Assembly: GCA_004299665.1 (NCBI GenBank) | Contig: SCQZ01000163.1 | Span: forward strand, 1-26,361 | DNA from: Jatrophihabitans sp. | Lineage (GTDB): Bacteria; Actinomycetota; Actinomycetes; Mycobacteriales; Jatrophihabitantaceae | Reading direction: 5' to 3' | DNA length: 26,361 nt | Shown here: positions 25,301-26,361 of the stretch, piece by piece | How the letters are laid out: the number at the start of each line of letters is the position of its first letter | How positions within the stretch are numbered: the first letter of the stretch is position 1 | Made by a program: the position numbers and the translations under genes | Notes under the pieces: generated by a model | What the model saw: only the letters and a program-made list of their open reading frames with translations | Database searches by the model: none | Told to the model about the DNA's origin: nothing

Positions 25301-26361
25301 GTCGGGTACAGCTACGACAACAGCTGCGTCGACGGAAGCAGCAGCCCGATCAATGTCAGCGTCATCCAGATCACCCGGCCGAGCAACGACGCGACCGTCC
25401 ACGCGATCGCGCCCGACGGCATCGGCCCGACGGACGGCTACACCTACCAGGTGCACCGTGTCGACGGCAGCAGCATCACGCTGCGCGCCGTCGGCGGCAG
25501 CACGGACATCGGCCTGCACACCGACCTGGTCTACGGGGACTGGCAGGGCAACCAGCAGCTGTTCCTGGCCGGAGCCACCCTGCAGGCCGCCACCGGCGGG
25601 CAGCAGGTCTACGTCAAGATCACCGGGGCCATGTCCGGCACGACGCAGAAGCTGCTGGCCGCCGACGGCTCGTCACTGCGCGCGGCCTCCCCGCCACCGG
25701 GCAACGGCGTGACCGCGGCCTCGGCCCGCGGCGGCAGCGGCGGCGGCGTCTCGATCACCGTCCAGACGGCGGACGTGACGATCGATCCGCTGGCGAAGGC
25801 CTTCGACGAGGCGAAGTCGATCAACGCCGGGCAGGACGTCTCGATCACCGCCACCACGAGCATCCACACCACCGCGTCCGTGAGCAACGGGTCGGGCGGC
25901 GTCATCAGCGGCACCAGCGTGGAGTCGTCCATCCACAACTGCAAGGTCGACTCCGACCACCCGACCTGCAGCAACACGCTCGGAAACGCCACATCGGCCC
26001 TCATCGGCAGTGGCAGTGACGCGATCGACGGCACCACCACCGGCCCCGTCGACGGCTCGAACGTGTCGATCACCGCCGGCGGCAACATCTCGGTGATCGC
26101 CACCAGCACGCAGGTCGCCGACGCCTCGGCCGACACCGAGAGCGGCGGCCTGGGCGGCGCGTCGCACGCGTCGGCCTCCGTGGGCCTCACCGACCGCACC
26201 GCAGCGGTCGTCGGGCAGGGCGCGCAGGTCAGCGGCTCCACGGTCAACGTCCTGGCGACGACGCAGAACTCGAACATCACCAGCGAGGCGCGCTCGGTGT
26301 TCATCGCGTTCATCGGTGAGGCCGATGCCAACGCCTCCTCGGACCTGGACAGCAAGGACAC
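10241..26361 (+). CDS. Giant exported multi-domain repeat protein, probable surface adhesin (5' portion, runs off the window)
   Basis: One frame stays open from ATG 10241 to the window end, at least 5373 codons, with third positions almost all G or C throughout. I recognise no single named family. In order the product has: a signal peptide (1-51); an Ala/Arg-rich helical segment (about 70-147); a Pro/Thr-rich stretch with a Cys pair (180, 191); a metzincin-like domain (234-350); a 12-copy PAP[ST]-type linker (353-412); an RTX-like patch (GGPGDDTL at 450-457, DGGAGFNTL near 474-482); then Ala/Gly/Thr/Val-rich repeats from about 505 on. The consensus is SVAVNVxxxxTxAxIGxGAxV followed by VxVxA strands, suggesting a beta-solenoid. 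Inserted modules are listed separately. It probably acts outside the cell in adhesion, aggregation or binding of glycans; this is inference. The C-terminus is missing, so wall anchoring or release is unknown. Its ATG lacks a close ribosome binding site (AAGGA lies 16 nt away). GTG 10256 with AGG nine bases before it is an alternative start that keeps the signal peptide. Confidence 0.93.
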   Translation, partial: MRRLDVPWPRRRGRNPGAGARLARAARRSRSIALCATIATLFVMVAPPSGAAVRPAGTGVGVGPAAVWMPRNGALTLKAAVDARARTTAADLAAFNTARQAYLARQAQALAAQRAERAAALAAAIAAARASAQRAAARARYLAALRAPRPPPVPNPAPVATNAATPAAVTPGPATSHMTCVRSADGNSVTCTSGTAPNAATATPSPAPSPAPSSTTPIMAATLPATPVAATAVLTQAQLDAAVAQAKSEWLAVDPQADFTGFTASVGNLAAGWLGSEGSGAVVIDALAAGWGWDVTFPTDPAAAHMDLLTVVRHELGHVLGLQHTPGTVMTATLAPGESYPVDAALLAALAPTAPAPSTPAPTSPAPSTPAPTSPAPSTPAPTTPAPTTPAPSTPAPSTPAPTTPAPTAPAPWSLSLNGTGTLAFHSDGTVSFGNLTQPLAALSEIDVQGGPGDDTLIVDRGTANPAITVRFDGGAGFNTLDFAGTATRVVSQPLDAHAGTVLLDATTVVYTNIAPMNTGSAAAALFDLGSSTATCTLANSPTAGELRISCPGSSEVTDFVTPTASLTLQGTGNLTVDVSGTVNLGAGVTLTISARTIALDTGLDLTSGDLTLTASQTVTGGITNGLTCLVHGTVATHCADAEVTLTGATVHAGNVTISATGTVTPDSFYGIVVSDTAGVTITDGLLHATGAITVSASSTLPTFTANEKYTDNLILGSKATITVNGGAQISGGAAATFTSTSTVNGTANPGADASKNQGGTGADGSPQKDAAVATVTVFSTSTTALTGAATLSATGSATLAAANHVNVAATADASAASNGAGIAIIYVHQDTNSYIDSNSTTPITAANLAVNADSDTSSASTANTSAAGASANDKDANDPSRANGASKTADGSVGLTAALAVVVLSGGTHAYIAPATGSLTVTTTAGTQTVHAGAKNVDTSNASGGNANGTGGSGSVGVGVAVTVGTFTTEAYIGGNTTLNAATLTVEAVPPTASGQSQYGASAESGAAGSGGDAVSLAGSVAVNIVVLHTLAEIRGTPTINANANLTGTSNLRDRGDAKSKKDGSGNSIGIGASVAIDVVNDTTNAGIVKDASVTGVHDLVLRATGTSDSQTTATTGAAGGSSLVLTAGVALNVDNITTTAGIAAGPDESFGGKIDALANQSATSKTTATGATDGGNLAIGVAIAITLAKHRADSSTARNATTATDATFEADGSSSTDTESTASSKGAKAQQSGSNPTGDTTSVNNKGDQQAGFANTTSTTNGGDGTRTTTPAAKSGDNGGTSITVAAAISFNMVDATTTSELAPGARLTATAGKVALTTKNTTHATTVASGTASTGSSLTVGAAVAINLVNIQNEASIGVAAGVTALTGLGLSATMNTVPDGTNAISATATSGASSSDGTLGLAGSFAMNLLNEKTVAALHADNTAAPLGGLPGVYITGVGDIAMTAGSSNTSTTKAMAEQSGGATLGIGASVALNLINNDVFTGFDPVATPATGPPVTGARNITLTSTNTDSLTNETDGGGQGGKVTIVPSVAVSIANESSTAAFGAGPLVQTSGQLSASATFTGTVTTTAKGDTTVGSTAGIGMSLALAIVNHTADAHTSRSLHATGAITLTASGSSAVNSDAEAAANGSKDDGSGQNSNKKADDNLANANSTQSANNTAGKDSGQSSTPQDGTADGKSKSGSSSLSVAAAFAVNVVTTQSLAYVGDALKINSDTGVLTVTSSANTNSFAHGKGDTTAKASLGIGVGVGVNAVHITNHASVGASTIVATGLDVEAGMTDIADPNNHAVLRHWNGTGWDVIDRGKQLPGPYAGAYFVLTAKDGSNDIGVYKYNGGTGNWDAQTPTATAPPSGDTFPASPSTNDWFTLTKAKDGHPQGSLYQWDGTTWQYRTSDSGAKLPTGGPKDKDYFELLAGDGLGHAAGLYRFSSSGHAWNTIAGPFAHGVALPASPTTDQIFRLDEHEMTAQAEAGASGDPSSVGIASAVSLNLIYNNTEAVVPAGADVTLTTGDLTLKSRSNERDASKATAKAEVGDAVGVGASVAMNFMFDSTANRVRSEVEDGATLSGGANIVIEAVGFRQVETEVEAGTESGSKDPAITPAVALTISNHDHVIARLGSTPSTSALTATGAVTVSAEHTSEYSAQGDGEAASGDVAIGAVVALNVVLDWQTTAAVDQSVTAASFAISATSEVSDTASAKATAKGTQDNSKSEGKNSDSTADSKTNQEVTGSPTGSSGTGGATTPNSNSQAQSANSSSSGSSGGKGGGTGIAAAIAVNWIDTTNSAGIGSGVTVHANSGDVEVTASNLSTATTKAIGIAADLSNDTSIGAAVSLDVQTMSNAAEIGTTATVTGAGISVQAITPGGKHDDFVIWAIAAAAAKEDAGVAGSAGIHVLNLTTTASVGQGATLTSTAGVTVNATTDMRLLNLALTGALATSGAGIGGAFAVNIITSDQTQAYIDSATTHGNVTSVQASGAIAVTATNTFAPLAPQTGISAVDGYLPALSSVAVGGAAGGDGAAVSLTVVVDVFSFDTEAYINDGAQINQTTTGDGTQTVAVQAQDNTTVKNIAGSVALSLGSASVGGSIIVDIVSKDVRARIGSSAHVNAGGDITVSATATESMLEVAAGASASTGSAAIQGSINVIVLNPGTHSTAATIDTNAVVHSLGNVTVSASDTADKLSIISGNVAISTGGAGVGASAAILVRDGTVTATIGAGASVEADGSAGLSVTATQTVNLLITAIAGAGGDSAGVGGSVTVDVLTDHTTASIGTGALINCAGLTCTNSSANATQAAVVHATDTTTVLALAGALAVGGTAGVGVGVDVEDLHKTTIASIGDSATVHANGDVVVKSGSSEDIKSISVGGSFGGTAAVSVNAAIPVITVTTTASIGNSTEVRAGGNVIVSADEALTLAVVAGNISVGGTAAVGAGVAVPVVTKTTSATIGTNSTVTGRGIAGHITNGTVNAGSYGTTGIDPRFDPRGDLGGWPTAPPNLPPAQGLLADGVTIDLGYRHGFSLGQQVVYDAGGGAPITGLTDGGTYYAIPVSDTAIQLYRVRGPPAAPTCADPNLVCAMALPAGVRMGENQRFVPTTDPGVKADNTKRFNAATDVASNYIVLPYDFGSKPPKAGDPVVYSAGGGTPIGGLVDGATYYVVDPSPDHFQIAASYCDAVGVNKGPDGICQSSPKNGGGTSLGGDDSAGGTVNVISFSSTGAGRSQSFVPAGVLPAGSAADLGSQTITGPSRSGFQGVAVAASNSDYIASIGIAAGVAGTAAVSLSGSVAVVTVHTTASIGDGTHINCAPGDTACSANDSGADPNQSLLVSAENNFRTLAIAASIAISGTAGVGASTTVRVVELHDDAYLGNNVVVNARNNIELHADSVDSVISVNAAAAGGTVGVAGTVGVSVIHEYTHAYTGTSDTIRADNNLGVFATSTTKLILITASIAAGYVGVGVGVGVAVVNKETQSYLGSNDVIIVKALGGGRSGVNDGTVGDGSLGMKTESGLTVQANSSEKLFGLVAGIGAGFVGVTGNVGVNIFTVDTQAFIAGGTTVNRGTSGIVSGVAAGQGVVVSGGDVFDSLTFAGGAAGGFVGASGGIDIGVAKISVLGQLGSGTDIWANGSVEVDALSSKHVRTYAVSVGGGFVGVAGAVSVWSVGTAPNATYSTDDHGPNRQGWNSGANYQSGDVVTYNSTTYIAKDNNTNKRPDISRSDWKVDNPQNSTSGSGSDGQSQADTVAAGNGGGWKSILGGAPTTPAFATATAYKGGQLVSYNGHYYQAQGNFTSTTTPDVDTADWVLSDNNYQVQVANDGASSATTVNGSYAATSPTQDQFSATNPAPVQCDPAHAPMGTASVVCGSVHSLQADVQVRAVEHLDVFALAGAVAGGAGAFGAGITIMTIGGNTDAGIYGGASVSAAGTVGVHAEYDENVTDIGVAGTAGGVAIGAQVVVLTDSSQQAAHIDDTASVPTAGTKIDVTALANRTLSAFAIGITLAAAGAGAAVSVIQVSGDTKALIGNVAIGDGGAIGGINVNATDNLTTTVLSVGVVAGAGLALSGIVSYVSYTGTTRAASFAHGTVPIGGTGVTVTATGTRSQLAPVAVNIAVGGGVSVGFTLVVAYQGRNTEAELGGSVSTSGAVEVQSSASDTASAYTPGAVIGAAAIAAMIPIAMVSGHTTATLSGTVGGSSTTTVDANGVKKADAEVDILNISGLGLSVGVAVATVTDGADIQATVSSGASIRATGAVQVTAETTTGDRNEALATGKNLSAALFASASIFAAVATLGGAVRSELDGTITGSGSVDVGATSVNHAETQLLVISAGGLGGIAVSISDAEIDKAAKTEALSVDAGNTQTISSSGAVTFAANSANTALTNTQMGSGGGLFGVSVNVPNSAVAGATNASVDGDVTATGLSVKSTGGNTATTTAILVSVGGLAGVAADVSQATITGDAGVNASVNGNSAVTVTGGDVLVSAQKTNTITTQTGSLSASGGLSVGVVGSDAEDHGGSSASFGGELAAANTLTVKTDAGDGMKSSLFVVSISFGLSIDAVSGGGVIDGTDTAYLAGSANIHSGGTAITVQAGRSALSTSGATGGAGGLLLGGAGIEADSHVGGTVAAYVGDGAVVGTTAGRPANLTVRSDDRAVAVASAQVVTGGAVSAGFSKGNATANPTVDAYLGKNVHVVLADIAGADLNIDAVSHAAEAVGTATNAGGGLISAGLPAAYATSTPKVHAYLDSGTTVITGGSVKVDAESNAEPKGTPLNDYIAAANADCGPNCGDTITFPSHGLNSGDQVLYNANGNPVIPGLHDQHIYSVLVVDQDTLRFGSTFSGAAVDATSLSRGVSGVDANRAMVRFAAPHHLTTGDAVIYRVATGGTSISSGFGDGSTLYVRVIDDYTIELYPTYAAATAAVVSFGTGSVSGNQISDSTLGDTSLVTYRSAPALTFARGAIDVNVDGSGKVTGDNSTAWNIYLAYVITPGQNPVIGGHGLTNGQRIVYRTSDATDQVGNLSNGGTYYVHVTGAFTIQLADSYCHAVGYSYDNSCVDGSSSPINVSVIQITRPSNDATVHAIAPDGIGPTDGYTYQVHRVDGSSITLRAVGGSTDIGLHTDLVYGDWQGNQQLFLAGATLQAATGGQQVYVKITGAMSGTTQKLLAADGSSLRAASPPPGNGVTAASARGGSGGGVSITVQTADVTIDPLAKAFDEAKSINAGQDVSITATTSIHTTASVSNGSGGVISGTSVESSIHNCKVDSDHPTCSNTLGNATSALIGSGSDAIDGTTTGPVDGSNVSITAGGNISVIATSTQVADASADTESGGLGGASHASASVGLTDRTAAVVGQGAQVSGSTVNVLATTQNSNITSEARSVFIAFIGEADANASSDLDSKD
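10243..10252. promoter_or_regulatory. Perfect 10-bp palindrome at the start of the giant gene
   Basis: GAGGCGCCTC is self-complementary and begins on the last base of the ATG and within the leader ORF's stop codon. It could be a protein-binding site or simply chance in a GC-rich region. Confidence 0.2.
10940..11290 (+). other. Metzincin-like zinc-binding domain in the giant protein (residues 234-350)
   Basis: The segment starts LTQAQLDAAVAQAKSEW and passes through DALAAGWGWDVTFP and MDLLTVVRHELGHVLGLQH. It has the full HExxHxxGxxH signature of metzincin proteases: zinc ligands H314, H318 and H324, and catalytic E315. M330 in PGTVM may be the Met-turn, though it comes only six residues after the third His, shorter than in classical matrixins. 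Similar compact domains occur near the N-terminus of other very large bacterial surface proteins. Whether it is an active protease is not known. Confidence 0.7.
11297..11476 (+). repeat. 12 tandem 15-bp repeats encoding [ST][TSA]PAP
   Basis: Twelve consecutive 15-bp units encode TAPAP, STPAP, TSPAP, STPAP, TSPAP, STPAP, TTPAP twice, STPAP twice, TTPAP and TAPAP (residues 353-412). They form an extended Pro/Thr linker, a likely O-mannosylation target in actinobacteria, joining the zinc-motif domain to the repeat region. Near-identical units make the copy number likely to vary between strains. Confidence 0.95.
12470..12556 (+). other. Hydrophilic low-complexity insert 1 (about residues 744-772)
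   Basis: A short Gly/Asn/Asp/Lys-rich stretch (GTANPGADASKNQGGTGADG) interrupts the hydrophobic repeat pattern between a VxVxA strand and the following valine-rich strand. It is the first of five such inserts. Confidence 0.6.
12806..12919 (+). other. Hydrophilic low-complexity insert 2 (about residues 856-893)
   Basis: A Ser/Ala/Asn/Asp-rich stretch (including SANDKDANDPSRANGASK) sits between a strand ending NLAVNAD and the strand VGLTAALAVVVL, the same point of the repeat as insert 1. Confidence 0.6.
13877..14092 (+). other. Hydrophilic low-complexity insert 3 (about residues 1213-1284)
   Basis: Seventy-two residues rich in Ser, Thr, Asn, Gly, Lys and Asp (for example SSKGAKAQQSGSNPTGD), without hydrophobic strands, just before SITVAAAISFNMV. 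It is probably a disordered loop projecting from the solenoid. Confidence 0.65.
15110..15307 (+). other. Hydrophilic low-complexity insert 4 (about residues 1624-1689)
   Basis: Sixty-six residues rich in Ser, Asn, Asp, Lys and Gly (for example NGSKDDGSGQNSNKKADDN), placed just before LSVAAAFAVNVV, again the same position in the repeat unit. Confidence 0.65.
15596..16123 (+). other. Four tandem LYxWDGTxW units, phage tail-like (about residues 1786-1961)
   Basis: Four units of about 45 residues each pair an aromatic strand with an LPxxPxxxDxFxL strand. The aromatic strands are LRHWNGTGWDV, VYKYNGGTGNWDA, LYQWDGTTWQYR and LYRFSSSGHAWNTI. The partners are QLPGPYAGAYFVLT, FPASPSTNDWFTLT, KLPTGGPKDKDYFELL and ALPASPTTDQIFRL. 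Such units are familiar from phage tail and whisker-type proteins. The block interrupts the solenoid repeats, which resume at AQAEAGASGDPSSVGIASAV. It may be a binding or spacer module. Confidence 0.65.
16847..17041 (+). other. Hydrophilic low-complexity insert 5 (about residues 2203-2267)
   Basis: Sixty-five residues rich in Ser, Asn, Gly, Lys and Thr (for example KGTQDNSKSEGKNSD and the poly-Ser/Gly end SSSSGSSGGKGGG), placed before GIAAAIAVNWI. It is the last insert of this kind in the window. Confidence 0.65.
19223..19930 (+). other. Group A: two HGxxxGxxVxY modules (about residues 2995-3230)
   Basis: Two related modules follow each other: HGFSLGQQVVYDAGGGAPI with GLTDGGTYYAIPV and then IQLYR, and PPKAGDPVVYSAGGGTPI with GLVDGATYYVVDP and then FQIAA. 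Each has a GxxVxY strand, a GGGxPIxGLxDGxTYY core and a final strand, and each is linked to a Cys pair (3061/3068 and 3164/3177). The module type recurs in group B, so it is a mobile building block of this protein. Function unknown. Confidence 0.7.
21242..21610 (+). other. Two CBM5/12-like carbohydrate-binding modules (about residues 3668-3790)
   Basis: The first is GWNSGANYQSGDVVTYNSTT followed by YIAKDNNTNKRPD and SDWKV (W3669 to W3706). The second is FATATAYKGGQLVSYNGHYY followed by QAQGNFTSTTTPD and ADWVL (to W3788). Both show the pattern of a GdxVxYNgxxYxA core followed by Pro-Asp and a closing Trp, typical of chitin-binding-type CBM5/12 modules, also found in phage tail fibres. A Gly/Ser/Gln-rich linker joins them. 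They probably bind chitin or another beta-linked glycan, or host or own-wall polysaccharide; the ligand is inferred. Confidence 0.65.
24512..25500 (+). other. Group B: three HGLxxGDxVxY modules (about residues 4758-5087)
   Basis: Three modules are centred on HGLNSGDQVLYNANG (His 4772), HHLTTGDAVIYRVATGG (His 4845) and HGLTNGQRIVYRTSD (His 4973). Each is followed by a YxVxVxDxxTIxL-type strand (IYSVLVVDQDTLRF, LYVRVIDDYTIELY, YYVHVTGAFTIQL). The third ends in SYCHAVG...C, like SYCDAVG...C in group A, which shows the two groups share ancestry. A possible fourth, degenerate copy follows (YTYQVHRVDGSSITLRAV). Function unknown. Confidence 0.7.

Larger units (their letters stand above)
11750..26361 (+). 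repeat. Array of degenerate ~55-65-residue solenoid-like protein repeats
   Basis: From about residue 505 the protein cycles through AxIGxGAxV-type turns followed by VxVxA strands and then Ala/Gly-rich GVGASVAVNV-type strands. I count at least 35 such turns, for example ATIGAGASV, ASIGTGALI, ASIGDSATV, ASIGNSTEV and ATIGTNSTV, spaced about 160-200 bp between 18370 and 19060. The repeats are diverged in DNA sequence. The pattern fits a long right-handed beta-helix, which is inferred. Confidence 0.75.

Noticed and set aside
10241..26361. Recently acquired island carrying the giant gene
   Set aside because: Third-position GC and codon choice match the housekeeping genes beside it, and I see no integrase, transposase, tRNA or attachment repeats in the window.

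Overview
The window is very GC-rich, with G or C at nearly every third codon position, GTG starts and many 4-nt start/stop overlaps. With the gene families present, this points to a high-GC actinobacterium; the genus cannot be told from the sequence. Codon use in the largest gene matches its neighbours, so recent transfer is not indicated.

Layout. (1) 1-4589: the tail of an unidentified plus-strand gene, then a minus-strand operon read as citrate synthase (gltA) -> homogentisate 1,2-dioxygenase (hmgA) -> a conserved gene of unknown function -> fumarylacetoacetase (fahA). It carries homogentisate to fumarate and acetoacetate, except that no known maleylacetoacetate isomerase is present and the unknown gene occupies that slot. 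(2) 4694-7761: a plus-strand pair with overlapping ATGA, beta-phosphoglucomutase and a family GH65 disaccharide phosphorylase. Together they would turn an alpha-glucosyl disaccharide plus phosphate into glucose and glucose 6-phosphate. (3) 7810-9970: a hot-dog acyl-CoA thioesterase (minus) divergent from a DEAD-box RNA helicase of the DeaD/CsdA type (plus), the latter possibly leaderless.

(4) 10241 to the window end: one uninterrupted plus-strand frame of at least 5373 codons with no stop, about 61 % of the window. It encodes a giant exported protein. In order it has a signal peptide, an Ala/Arg-rich helical stretch, a metzincin-type zinc motif domain (HELGHVLGLQH), a 12-copy PAP[ST]-type linker, an RTX-like GGxGxD patch, and then a long array of about 35 or more Ala/Gly/Thr/Val-rich repeats of 55-65 residues, probably a beta-solenoid. 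The array is interrupted by distinct modules: four LYxWDGTxW units like those of phage tail proteins, two groups of HGLxxGDxVxY modules, and two CBM5/12-like aromatic modules. All 22 cysteines of the mature part fall in 11 close pairs. The C-terminus, and so the anchoring mode, lies outside the window. The large minus-strand open frames opposite this gene are antisense shadows.

Upstream of the giant gene are a good -35/-10 promoter and a 30-codon leader ORF with a strong Shine-Dalgarno sequence. The leader's stop codon overlaps the giant gene's ATG, which has no well-placed ribosome binding site of its own. This leader plus giant modular surface protein is the most unusual part of the window.
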